Shown one piece after another: positions 6,721-15,353 of a DNA stretch of 64,000 nt; positions within the stretch are counted from its first letter, which is position 1; each line of letters begins with the position of its first letter. Source of the DNA: Nibrella viscosa. GTDB lineage: Bacteria; Bacteroidota; Bacteroidia; Cytophagales; Spirosomataceae. The DNA is taken from NCBI RefSeq assembly GCF_039541875.1, contig NZ_BAABHB010000003.1:186001-250000 (forward strand). Direction: 5' to 3'. The notes under the pieces are model-generated. The model was not told the origin of the DNA, did no database searches, and saw nothing but the letters and a program-made list of their open reading frames with translations. A program made the translations under genes and the position numbers.

Positions 6721-9294
6721 ATGAAGAAACACGTAGCGTCTGAGGCAGCAGCAGGCTTCTGTGCCCGGCCGCGGGTTGACGGTAAATTTATTACCATAGG
6801 CGGAGAAACGTTTTACATCAAAGGGGTAACCTACGGTACGTTTCAGCCCGGCGAACACGGTAATCAGTTCCCTTTAGCTGCGGATGTGGAAAAGGACTTC
6901 TCACAGATGGCAAGCCACGGTGTCAATGCGGTACGTACTTACACCGTTCCTCCCCGCTACCTGCTGGACCTTGCTCATCAACACAACCTCAAGGTAATGG
7001 TTGGCCTGCCCTGGGAACAGCATATTACGTTCCTGGATGAACGCACCCGAATCCAGGGCATTATTCAGCGTGTTCAGGAAGGTGTTCAGGCCTGTGCCCA
7101 CCACCCGGCCGTACTATGTTACACCATCGGCAATGAAATTCCGGCGCAGATTGTCCGCTGGTACGGTCCCAAACGCATTGAACGCTTTCTTCATCAGCTC
7201 TTTCGGGCAGTCAAAACGGTAGATCCGGAAGGGCTGGTAACCTACGTCAATTATCCCACTACCGAATATCTTTCATTACCCTTTCTCGACTTCGATTGCT
7301 TCAATGTTTATCTGGAGACCGAGGAAAAGTTAAGCATTTACCTGGCGCGGCTGCATAACCTGACGGGTGATCGGCCGCTGGTGCTGGCAGAGATTGGCCT
7401 CGACAGCATGCGCAATGGTGAGGAGAAGCAGGCAGCGGTGCTGGACTGGCAGATTCGCACCATCTTCGGCAAGGGCTGCGCCGGAACGTTTGTCTTTGCC
7501 TGGACCGACGAGTGGTGGCGGGGCGGCTTTGAGATTGAAGATTGGGATTTTGGTATTGTAGACCGGCAGCGGGAACCTAAACTAGCTCTAGAAGCCGTTC
7601 AACGGGCATTCTCAGACGCTCCTTTTGCCACAGCAAGGGCGGTTCTGCCCAAGATCTCAGTCATTGTTTGTTCTTATAACGGTTCTGCGACCATTCGTGA
7701 TACGCTGGACGGACTCCTGAAACTGGACTACCCCAACTACGAAGTGATCGTCGTCAATGATGGATCAACCGATCAGTTGGCCTGTATTGCTGGTGAATAC
7801 CCGTTCCGGCTTATTTCAACACCTAACCGCGGGCTGAGCAATGCCCGTAATACAGGTCTGTATGCCGCCACCGGCGAAATTGTGGCCTACATCGACGATG
7901 ATGCCTATCCCGATCCCCACTGGCTGCACTACCTGGCCTACAGCTACCTCAACACCAATCATGCCGGTGTAGGCGGTCCCAACCTGCTGCCCGGGAACGA
8001 TGGTCCCATAGCTATGTGCGTCTTTCACGCACCGGGTGGGCCGGTACATGTGCTGACCACCGACGAGATTGCCGAACACATACCGGGTTGCAATATGTCG
8101 TTCCGTCGGGAGGTGCTGCTGGAGATTGGCGGGTTTGATCCCATTTATCGGGCGGCCGGCGATGACGTGGATGTGTGCTGGCGGGTGCAGCAGCAGGGCT
8201 ACACCATTGGTTTTCATCCTTCGGCAACGGTATGGCACCACCGGCGCAACTCGCTGAAGGCCTACTGGAAACAGCAGCAAGGCTACGGCCGGGCCGAGGC
8301 ACTGCTGGAGCAGAAGTGGCCTGAAAAGTATAATGGGATGGGCCATGTAAGTTGGGGTGGCCGTATCTATGGTAATGGGGTAACACAGCCGCTTTCTCTC
8401 CGGCGCAGCCGGATATTTCATGGCGTATGGGGGTCGGCTCCGTTCCAATCGGTGTATCAGCCGGCTTCCGGACTTATTTCTTACCTGCCCCTAATGCCGG
8501 AGTGGTACTTGCTGACGGGTTTCCTCTGCTTTCTTACATTCCTGGGCCTGGTTTGGTCACCCTTGCTGTGGGTGTTACCCGCCTTTATTGCTGCGTTTGT
8601 CATTATCTGGATACAGTCTGGCGTTAGCGCGGCAAAGGCCCGCCTGAACGTGCCCCAGACCCAACGGCTAGCCTATTGGGCGCTGATTACCGCCCTCCAT
8701 GCTATTCAGCCTATGGCTCGTTTATACGGGCGGTTGACATACGGACTTACGCCATGGCGAAAGCGGGGCCCGGTCAGTTATAGGCTGAGCCATTTATTCA
8801 GCCGCAGAATTATCCTGACTAAATGGTCGGAAAATTGGCGATCGGCCGAAGACTGGTTAGGAGAAGTCGAGAGCCGACTCAAGGCATTTGATACCCGGGT
8901 CCGATCTGGTGGAGAATTTGACGCCTGGGATTTGCAGGTGAGTGGTAGCCTGTTTTCGTCCGTGCGCGGCTTACTGACGGTTGAAGAACATGGGGGAGGT
9001 AAGCAACTTGTCCGGTTTAAATGCTGGCCAACGTATTCGGCGGCAAGTGGTAGTCTGCTGATTGGTATGCTTAGCCTTTGTGGGTTCGCCGTTGCCAGTC
9101 AATCATACGTAATCAGTGCTGTGTTCGGCCTAGTTTCGGTATTGCTCCTGGTGAGCTTCTTTACCGGCAAGGCGCGGGCGCTAGCCGCATTCACCGATGC
9201 GTTTCAGCAGTCAGCTACTGAAATACTGCCAGAAGAATCCTTACCGTCAAATGATGAGCTACTTACTTATTTGCCCGTAACGGCAGAAGCATAA
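6721..9294 (+). CDS. Fusion protein: GH-A clan glycosidase-like domain + GT2 + membrane segments
   Basis: An 857-residue protein. Residues ~18-295 form a TIM-barrel glycosidase-like domain (GH2 C-terminal/GH5-like) with both acid residues: E139 in IGNEIP (acid/base) and E224 in LAEIG (nucleophile). Residues ~311-570 form a GT2 domain (SVIVCSYNG, VVNDGSTD, YIDDDAYPD, PGCNMSFRRE, DDVDVCWR). Hydrophobic segments at ~592-632 and ~765-805 suggest membrane anchoring. A start without a signal peptide puts the N-terminus in the cytosol. The ABC exporter follows 27 nt downstream. GH-GT2 fusions beside ABC exporters recall cyclic or linear beta-glucan synthesis (NdvB/NdvA-type logic), but the product here is an inference. 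Confidence 0.8.
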   Translation: MKKHVASEAAAGFCARPRVDGKFITIGGETFYIKGVTYGTFQPGEHGNQFPLAADVEKDFSQMASHGVNAVRTYTVPPRYLLDLAHQHNLKVMVGLPWEQHITFLDERTRIQGIIQRVQEGVQACAHHPAVLCYTIGNEIPAQIVRWYGPKRIERFLHQLFRAVKTVDPEGLVTYVNYPTTEYLSLPFLDFDCFNVYLETEEKLSIYLARLHNLTGDRPLVLAEIGLDSMRNGEEKQAAVLDWQIRTIFGKGCAGTFVFAWTDEWWRGGFEIEDWDFGIVDRQREPKLALEAVQRAFSDAPFATARAVLPKISVIVCSYNGSATIRDTLDGLLKLDYPNYEVIVVNDGSTDQLACIAGEYPFRLISTPNRGLSNARNTGLYAATGEIVAYIDDDAYPDPHWLHYLAYSYLNTNHAGVGGPNLLPGNDGPIAMCVFHAPGGPVHVLTTDEIAEHIPGCNMSFRREVLLEIGGFDPIYRAAGDDVDVCWRVQQQGYTIGFHPSATVWHHRRNSLKAYWKQQQGYGRAEALLEQKWPEKYNGMGHVSWGGRIYGNGVTQPLSLRRSRIFHGVWGSAPFQSVYQPASGLISYLPLMPEWYLLTGFLCFLTFLGLVWSPLLWVLPAFIAAFVIIWIQSGVSAAKARLNVPQTQRLAYWALITALHAIQPMARLYGRLTYGLTPWRKRGPVSYRLSHLFSRRIILTKWSENWRSAEDWLGEVESRLKAFDTRVRSGGEFDAWDLQVSGSLFSSVRGLLTVEEHGGGKQLVRFKCWPTYSAASGSLLIGMLSLCGFAVASQSYVISAVFGLVSVLLLVSFFTGKARALAAFTDAFQQSATEILPEESLPSNDELLTYLPVTAEA

Positions 9295-9321
9295 CATAGT
9301 AACGGGGACGCCCGTCATCCT

Positions 9322-11115
9322 ATGAAAAAACCATCACTTCTACTCCGGTTATTGCGTTATGTAGTCAGCTACAAGCTGAAACTTTCAGGACTTATCCTTA
9401 TTGCACTGGTTGGGGTGGGGTTCGAGGTGCTGAAGCCACTGCCGGTAAAAATAATTATCGACTCCGTTCTGAGCAGTAAGCCGTTACCCCCTTTATTAAT
9501 TGGTTTAGCCGGGCAATCTATCTGGTGGGCCGATAAAGGCGCTCTGCTGGTAGGTTGTCTGGCGGTTATGGCCGTGAGTGCGGCCGGAAGTGCGCTGTTT
9601 GCGTTTTGGGTGACCAGCTTTATGGCGGGTTTTTGCCAGCGATTAGTCACGGATCTGTCTATAGAACTGTACCATAAGCTTCAGCAGCTTTCTGTGACAT
9701 TTTATTTCAAAAATAAAATAGGTGATCTGCTCCAGCGGCTTAGCAGTGATGTGTTTGTCGTTTACTACCTGGTGGCCCAGATCATTGTTCCCGCTACAAG
9801 TTCATTACTTTCGTTAGGTGCCATGTTTTACATCATGGCCTGTATCAATCTGGAGCTGGCGCTGGTCGCTCTGTCGGTAGTACCGTTGCTGGTGATTGCT
9901 TTGGTAGTATTCACTAAGCCAATGGAGACAACTACCGATAAGCAATACCAGAGCTTTGGCAATTTGTCAGCCTTTGTACAGCAAAGCCTGGCTTCCATGC
10001 GGGTTATTCAGGCCTTTGCCCGGGAGAGTCTGATGCAGAAAAAGATGGAAACGCATGTGATGGAGTATAACCGGGCCTTTCTGAAAGCAACGCAGGTGTC
10101 GGCAGGCTATAATCAGCTTTCGGCCCTGATTACCGGTTTAGTGGCCGTAATTGTGGTTGGATTTGGAGCCCACCAGGGAATGAACGGAGTGATCTCGGCG
10201 GGTGATCTCTTCGTCTTTTTGGGGTATATCACGGCGCTGTACGGCCCTGTAAACTCCTTGTCTATTGCTATTGGCACCAGTGTGGTGATCAGTTCACGGA
10301 GCAAGCGTTTATTTGATATTCTGGATTCGGAAGAGTTCGTGAACGATAAACCGTCCAGTACCGCACCGGCGCGTTTATCGGGCAATATTAGTTTCGAAAA
10401 TGTTGATTTTGGCTACGGGTTAAGAACCAGTGGAAAGCTGACATTGCGGAACATAAATCTTCATGTTCCAGCCGGCAAAACGGTCGCCATTGTGGGACCT
10501 ACCGGTGCCGGGAAAAGCTCGCTTATCTCCCTTCTGTCCCGATTTTATGATCCATGGTCGGGTAGAATAACTATTGATGGGCATGACCTGCGTACCATTC
10601 CGCTCGGCTTCCTGCGGGAGAATGTCGCCCTGGTACTACAGGATCCTTTTCTATTTCCGATGACCATCAGCGAGAACATCGCTTTTGGAAAGCCGGATGC
10701 TACCCCCGATGAGATCCGAAAGGCCGCACAGGCCGCACAGGCGCACGACTTTATCAAGAAGCTACCTCTCGGCTATGATACGCCTATTACAGAGACAGGT
10801 ACGTCGCTGTCGGGTGGAGAAAAGCAGCGTATATCACTGGCCCGTGCTTTTCTGAAGCAGGCACCGATACTGATTTTAGATGAACCCACGTCGGCACTGG
10901 ATGCACTCACCGAAGCCCAGGTCTTTGCCGCCCTCAATAAGGTAGCATCTGAAAAAACAGTCTTTATCATTACCCATCGTCTGTCGGCTATCAAGCACGC
11001 CGATCTGATTATTACCCTTCAGGATGGAGCTGTGGTAGAGAGTGGTACGCATCAGAACTTGTTGGCGATGGGAAATACGTACGCGGAGATGTATAATCAT
11101 CAGCAAATTGCCTAA
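9322..11115 (+). CDS. ABC exporter, fused permease/ATPase (MsbA/NdvA-like)
   Basis: A 597-residue half-transporter. The N-terminal ~320 residues hold the type I exporter membrane domain with six hydrophobic stretches. The ATPase domain shows Walker A GPTGAGKSS, Q-loop LVLQDPFLF, signature LSGGEKQR, Walker B ILILDEPTSALD and H-loop ITHRLS, so it should be a working homodimeric exporter. It lies 27 nt after the glycosidase-GT2 fusion, so they probably form one transcript. In that context its cargo is probably the glucan or glycolipid made by the fusion protein, although lipid or peptide export cannot be excluded. A strong hairpin at 11183 ends the unit. Confidence 0.9.
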   Translation: MKKPSLLLRLLRYVVSYKLKLSGLILIALVGVGFEVLKPLPVKIIIDSVLSSKPLPPLLIGLAGQSIWWADKGALLVGCLAVMAVSAAGSALFAFWVTSFMAGFCQRLVTDLSIELYHKLQQLSVTFYFKNKIGDLLQRLSSDVFVVYYLVAQIIVPATSSLLSLGAMFYIMACINLELALVALSVVPLLVIALVVFTKPMETTTDKQYQSFGNLSAFVQQSLASMRVIQAFARESLMQKKMETHVMEYNRAFLKATQVSAGYNQLSALITGLVAVIVVGFGAHQGMNGVISAGDLFVFLGYITALYGPVNSLSIAIGTSVVISSRSKRLFDILDSEEFVNDKPSSTAPARLSGNISFENVDFGYGLRTSGKLTLRNINLHVPAGKTVAIVGPTGAGKSSLISLLSRFYDPWSGRITIDGHDLRTIPLGFLRENVALVLQDPFLFPMTISENIAFGKPDATPDEIRKAAQAAQAHDFIKKLPLGYDTPITETGTSLSGGEKQRISLARAFLKQAPILILDEPTSALDALTEAQVFAALNKVASEKTVFIITHRLSAIKHADLIITLQDGAVVESGTHQNLLAMGNTYAEMYNHQQIA

Positions 11116-11182
11116 GTCAACTGATAACTTTGGCGCTGCCCAGATTACGCAATTTCTGGTGTTTGAGGTGATACCGTAAATT

Positions 11183-11211
11183 AAGAAGGGGCGTTAGTGA
11201 CGCCCCTTCTT
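11183..11211. terminator. Bidirectional terminator between ABC exporter and uxaC
   Basis: An 11-bp GC-rich stem (AAGAAGGGGCG, 11183-11193, with its complement at 11201-11211) has a 7-nt loop. It separates convergent genes and ends one base before the uxaC stop codon (11213-11215). The A-tract 5' of one arm becomes a T-tract 3' of the other, fitting termination from both sides. Confidence 0.8.
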
Positions 11212-11212
11212 G

Positions 11213-12634
11213 TTAAAACCCAAAATATCCCTTTGCGTTGTTGTAGCAGATGTCCTGCACCAGTTTGCCGATCCACTCAACATCGTTCGGCAATTCCCCA
11301 TTTTCGACATCGTTGCCGTAGAGGTTGCACAGAATCCGGCGGAAGTACTCATGGCGCGGGTACGACAGGAAACTCCGCGAATCGGTCAGCATACCCACAA
11401 AGCGGCTCAGCAGGCCCATGTTCGAGAGGGCGTTCATCTGCTTCTCCATGCCATCTTTCTGATCCAGAAACCACCAGCCCGAGCCAAACTGAATCTTGCC
11501 CGGTACTGATCCGTCGTTGAAGTTACCCGCCATGGTGGCTATCACTTCGTTATCCCCAGGGTTCAGGTTGTACAGAATGGTTTTGGCCAGTTTATTCTGA
11601 TCGTCCAGCCCACCCAGAAAACGGGATAAGGAACGAGCCTGCGCAAAATCGCCGATGGAGTCCCAGCCCGTATCCGGGCCTAGTTCGCGCAGTAGCCGAC
11701 GGTTGTTGTTCCGCAGGGCACCCAGGTGATACTGCTGCGTCCAGCCTTTCTCCCAATCCCACTCGGCAAACTGCACCAGCATAAACGACCGGAACTGCTC
11801 AGCTTCTTCCGGCGTAATGGGTGTCTGGTTCAGCAGATTCCGGAAGATGCGCTGAATATCGCTGTCGGTGTAGGGAACAGATGAGATGGTCTCCAGACCG
11901 TGATCAGACAGGCGGCAGCCCATTTCGGCAAAGTAGTCATGTCGTTGCTTCAGGCAGTCGAGGTAGTCGTTCAACGTCCGGAGATCGCAGTTGCAGACCT
12001 CGCCCACCCGCTGCACATAGGCCCGGAATACCTCCGGATCATCCACGTTCATGGCTTTATCCGGCCGGAAGGTGGGCAGCACGCGGGTAGCAAACCCGCT
12101 CTCGGCAATCTGGCGGTGGTATTCCAGCGAATCGAGCGGATCATCGGTGGTGCAGACGACCTGTACGTTGAAGTGCTGCAGCAGCGAGCGTGTGGTCCAG
12201 CGGTCACGCAGTTGCTGGGTGCAGGTGTCGTACACCTCGCGGGCGGTATCCGGGTTCAATACCGTTTCCACACCGAAGGGATTCTTCAGCTCCATATGCG
12301 TCCAGTGATACAGCGGGTTCCGCATGGTATAGGGCACCGTCTCGGCCCACTTCTCAAACTTCTCGTAGTCGCCTGCGTCGCCGGTACAGTAGCGCTCCGG
12401 CACGCCATTGGTGCGCATGGCCCGCCATTTATAATGGTCGCCATACAGCCAGATCTGCGTCAGGTTGTCAAACCGCTTGTCGGTCGCAATCTGGTCGGGT
12501 GGCAGGTGACAGTGGTAGTCGATAATCGGCATGTCTTTGGCGTACTCGTGGTAGAGCCGCCGGGCCGTTTCGGTCTGGAGGAGAAAATCATCGTCCAGAA
12601 ACGGCTTTACGGAGGTAAGGGTATCTATATTCAT
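11213..12634 (-). CDS. uxaC: Glucuronate isomerase (uronate isomerase)
   Basis: A 473-residue protein, the usual UxaC length (E. coli about 470). UxaC is a cytosolic metal-assisted isomerase of the amidohydrolase superfamily converting D-glucuronate to D-fructuronate and D-galacturonate to D-tagaturonate. Recognisable blocks are PIIDYHCHLPP (metal-ligand HxH), IWLYGDHYKWRAMRTNGV, NPLYHWTHMELKNPFG and RVLPTFRPDKAMN. The ATG overlaps the uxuA stop (ATGA, 12631-12634), so the two genes are translationally coupled and transcribed uxuA-uxaC. It is the entry step for the hexuronates presumably imported by the divergent MFS transporter. Confidence 0.97.
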   Translation of the reverse strand: MNIDTLTSVKPFLDDDFLLQTETARRLYHEYAKDMPIIDYHCHLPPDQIATDKRFDNLTQIWLYGDHYKWRAMRTNGVPERYCTGDAGDYEKFEKWAETVPYTMRNPLYHWTHMELKNPFGVETVLNPDTAREVYDTCTQQLRDRWTTRSLLQHFNVQVVCTTDDPLDSLEYHRQIAESGFATRVLPTFRPDKAMNVDDPEVFRAYVQRVGEVCNCDLRTLNDYLDCLKQRHDYFAEMGCRLSDHGLETISSVPYTDSDIQRIFRNLLNQTPITPEEAEQFRSFMLVQFAEWDWEKGWTQQYHLGALRNNNRRLLRELGPDTGWDSIGDFAQARSLSRFLGGLDDQNKLAKTILYNLNPGDNEVIATMAGNFNDGSVPGKIQFGSGWWFLDQKDGMEKQMNALSNMGLLSRFVGMLTDSRSFLSYPRHEYFRRILCNLYGNDVENGELPNDVEWIGKLVQDICYNNAKGYFGF

Positions 12635-13836
12635 ATGGCAGCAGTCGGTTGGTTACTCATTCGGTCAATACCCAGCATCAGGCCTCGCAGCTCGGCCAGC
12701 CCCCGCAGGCGGCCAATGGCGGTATAGCCGGGGTTGGTTCGTTTACCGGAGTTCAGGTCGTCCAGCATCCGGTGGCCGTGATCGGGTCGGAACGGCATGC
12801 GCAGGTCAGTACGGCCTTCGTCGGTCCGGCGTTTCTGTTCCTGCAGCAAGGCCCGCATCACACCGAACATATCTACATCACCTTCCAGGTGGTTGGCTTC
12901 GTAAAAGTTGCCGTCGGCATCGCGCCGGGTACTGCGCAGGTGGATAAAATGCACCCACGGCCCCAGCCGCTCCACCATACCGACCAGATCATTATCGGGC
13001 CGCACTCCGTAGGAGCCGGTACAGAAACAGATCCCGTTGGCGGGTGATTCCGCAGCAGCCAGTAACTGCCGGGCATCGGCTTCCGTACTCACTACGCGGG
13101 GCAGGCCCAGGATCGGGTACGGAGGATCGTCGGGGTGAATAGACAGCCGTACGCCTACGGATTCGGCCACGGGCACAATCTCGCGCAGGAAGCTGTACAG
13201 GCTGGTCCGCAGTTCGGCATCACCAATATGCTGGTAGGTATTCAGCGTCTCCTGAAACTGCTCCACAGTATAGCTCTCCTCCGAACCGGGCAAACCGGCA
13301 ATGATGTTGCGTAGCAGCCGCCGGGCCTGGGTTTCGTCCAGCGCTTCGTAACAGGCTTTGGCTTTCTGCACCTGCTCGGCGGTATAATGCTTGTCGGCTC
13401 CGGGGCGCTTCAGAATGTACAGCTCAAAAGCGGCAAATTCGGCCGCGTCGAACCGCAGAGCTGTGGAGCCGTCGGGCATGGGGAAGTCCAGATCGGTACG
13501 GGTCCAGTCGAGCACGGGCATGAAGTTGTAGCAAACCGTATCGATGCCGCACTCGGCCAGGTTGGCAATCGACTCCTTGTAATTCTCGATGTATTGCCGG
13601 TACGCACCGGTGCGGGTCTTAATGGCCTCGTGGACCGGAATACTTTCGACGACCGACCAGGTGAGGCCCATTTTTTCGATCTCGGTTTTTCGCTTCCGGA
13701 TTTCGTCGACGGGCCAGACCTGCCCATTGGGAATATGATGCAGCGCGGTAACGATGCCGGTGGCACCGGCCTGGCCTATATCCGACAGGGTTACGGGGTC
13801 GTTGGGACCGTACCACCGCCAGGTTTGTTCTAACAT
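12631..13836 (-). CDS. uxuA: Mannonate dehydratase
   Basis: A 401-residue protein when started at the ATG at 13836 (MLEQTWRWYGPNDPV), which matches the start of E. coli UxuA. A longer frame reaching 13902 adds 22 non-homologous residues and would overlap the divergent transporter gene. UxuA dehydrates D-mannonate to 2-keto-3-deoxy-D-gluconate, using a divalent metal in a TIM barrel. Blocks seen: GATGIVTALHHIPNG, NGICFCTGSYG (metal region), WVHFIHLRST and PFRPDHGHRMLDD. It is coupled to uxaC by an ATGA overlap. The 64-nt gap to the divergent transporter start contains a candidate operator. Confidence 0.97.
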   Translation of the reverse strand: MLEQTWRWYGPNDPVTLSDIGQAGATGIVTALHHIPNGQVWPVDEIRKRKTEIEKMGLTWSVVESIPVHEAIKTRTGAYRQYIENYKESIANLAECGIDTVCYNFMPVLDWTRTDLDFPMPDGSTALRFDAAEFAAFELYILKRPGADKHYTAEQVQKAKACYEALDETQARRLLRNIIAGLPGSEESYTVEQFQETLNTYQHIGDAELRTSLYSFLREIVPVAESVGVRLSIHPDDPPYPILGLPRVVSTEADARQLLAAAESPANGICFCTGSYGVRPDNDLVGMVERLGPWVHFIHLRSTRRDADGNFYEANHLEGDVDMFGVMRALLQEQKRRTDEGRTDLRMPFRPDHGHRMLDDLNSGKRTNPGYTAIGRLRGLAELRGLMLGIDRMSNQPTAAI

Positions 13837-13900
13837 AGTGGGAGCTTTTGGGTAAAAAAGCAGTGACATCTGCTTTTCTAACAAATAGAGTTGAGAATTC
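13837..13900. promoter_or_regulatory. Divergent uxuA / transporter control region with inverted repeat
   Basis: The 64 nt separate two divergent uronate genes. Inside is AAAAGCAG-N6-CTGCTTTT (13856-13877), an 8-bp perfect inverted repeat with 6-nt spacing, placed centrally between the two start codons. Its position and size suit a dimeric transcription-factor operator shared by both promoters. A weak hairpin is the alternative. No regulator gene is present nearby to pair it with. Confidence 0.5.
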
Positions 13901-15247
13901 ATGAATATTACCGCTCCGTCTCCTGGAAACTACCGATGGCGTATGGTGGCGCTGCTGTTTCTGGCGACTACGATCAACTACGTAGACCGGCAGGTACTTT
14001 CCTTTACCATGACGGACGAGCTGTTCCGGAAAGAGATGATGGGCATCGGCCCGAACCAGATTCTGACGCAGGAAGCGCTGGATCGGTTCAGGATTCAGTA
14101 CGGCGATGTCGATGCCGCCTTTAAGTTTGCCTACGCTATCGGCTTTCTGGTGGTAGGCTGGCTCATTGACCGTATCGGCACCCGGCGGGGCTTTGCCCTG
14201 GGGATCTACGTCTGGAGCATTGCGGCTGTAGCCACTACATTTGTCAGCTCGATGCGGGGCCTTGCTCTGGCTCGAACCAGCCTTGGTATTGGGGAAGCTG
14301 CCAATTTTCCGGCGGCCGTCAAAACCATATCCGAATGGTTTCCCCGGCGGGAGCGCTCGTTTGCCAGTGGGGTATTTAATGCGGGAGCCAACGTAGGTAT
14401 TATTCTGACGGCGTTGGTGGTGCCCTGGCTGATCCTGAAATTTGGCTGGCGCAGTTCATTTTTCGTGACGGGTGTACTGGGTTTTGTCCTGCTGGCGTTC
14501 TGGTGGTTTACTTACACCAAACCTCACCGGAACCCCCGGGTATCCAAAGCAGAACTGGATTACATTCACAGCGACGATGAGCAGGAGCAGCAGCCGCTGA
14601 AGGTGTCCTGGAGTAAGCTGCTTTCGTACAAGCAGACCTGGGCCTTCGCCGTTGGTAAGTTCATGGCCGACCCCATTTGGTGGTTTTACATGACGTGGCT
14701 ACCCGATTTCTTTAATTCTAACGACGCCCTCGAACAGCGGCTGGACCTGAAAAGCTTTGGTATCCCGTTTCTCATCATCTACATTGTATCCGATGCCGGC
14801 AGCGTCTTTTTTGGCTGGCTCAGCACCCAGTTCATGAACCTGGGCTGGACGGCCAACCGCGCCCGGAAAACCACGATGCTCATTTGTGCCCTGTGCGTAG
14901 TTCCCATATTCTTTGCGGCTAAAACCAGCAGCCTGTACGTAGCCATTGCCTTAATCTCGGTGGCCACGGCCGCGCATCAGGGTTGGGCCGCTAATATGTA
15001 TACCTTTGCCTCCGATCTCTTTCCAAAAAGTGTCGTTGCGTCGGTTACTGGCATCGGCGGAATGTTTGGTGCGGTAGGCGGTATTCTGCTGGCCTTGCTA
15101 GCCGGGCGGATTATAACTGCATTTGGGTACCTGCCTATGTTCATTATTGCCGGTTGTGCCTACCTGATTGCCCTCGCCATTATCCACCTTGTTCTGCCGA
15201 AACTGGAGCCGGTGAGCGTGGAGGAACTGGAAAGCGTAGTAGTGTAG
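13901..15247 (+). CDS. MFS transporter, ExuT-like hexuronate:H+ symporter
   Basis: A 448-residue protein with about 12 hydrophobic segments and the marks of the anion:cation symporter family: NYVDRQVLSF in helix 1, FAYAIGFLVVGWLIDRIGTR with the MFS motif A (G-x3-D-R-x-G), and RTSLGIGEAANFPAAVKTISEWFP, which is highly typical of ExuT/GudP/DgoT proteins. Context with uxuA, uxaC, a KDG kinase and an aldolase points to uptake of glucuronate and/or galacturonate. It is divergent from uxuA and followed by a heptad-repeat element that separates it from the kinase gene. Substrate is inferred from context, so no symbol is given. Confidence 0.9.
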   Translation: MNITAPSPGNYRWRMVALLFLATTINYVDRQVLSFTMTDELFRKEMMGIGPNQILTQEALDRFRIQYGDVDAAFKFAYAIGFLVVGWLIDRIGTRRGFALGIYVWSIAAVATTFVSSMRGLALARTSLGIGEAANFPAAVKTISEWFPRRERSFASGVFNAGANVGIILTALVVPWLILKFGWRSSFFVTGVLGFVLLAFWWFTYTKPHRNPRVSKAELDYIHSDDEQEQQPLKVSWSKLLSYKQTWAFAVGKFMADPIWWFYMTWLPDFFNSNDALEQRLDLKSFGIPFLIIYIVSDAGSVFFGWLSTQFMNLGWTANRARKTTMLICALCVVPIFFAAKTSSLYVAIALISVATAAHQGWAANMYTFASDLFPKSVVASVTGIGGMFGAVGGILLALLAGRIITAFGYLPMFIIAGCAYLIALAIIHLVLPKLEPVSVEELESVVV

Positions 15248-15350
15248 AATTAAGAATTAAGAGTTAAGAGTTAAGACGGGGCCACCCGGTGGTTAAGGAT
15301 TGGTGCATCAGCCATAACTCTTAATTCTTAACTCTTAATTCATAACTCTA
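15248..15350 (+). repeat. Heptad-repeat inverted element 2 (TTAAGAG family)
   Basis: The left arm runs in 7-mers (AATTAAG, AATTAAG, AGTTAAG, AGTTAAG) and the right arm is its inverted counterpart (TAACTCT, TAATTCT, TAACTCT, TAATTCA). Segments 15254-15275 and 15320-15341 pair at 21 of 22 positions. The core ACGGGGCCACCCGGTGGTTA lies at 15276-15295. The element occupies the whole gap between the transporter and the kinase gene. Confidence 0.85.
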
Positions 15351-15353
15351 AGT

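Noticed and set aside
11900..12727. 275-codon plus-strand open frame over uxaC/uxuA
   Set aside because: Antisense to two certain genes and spans their junction.
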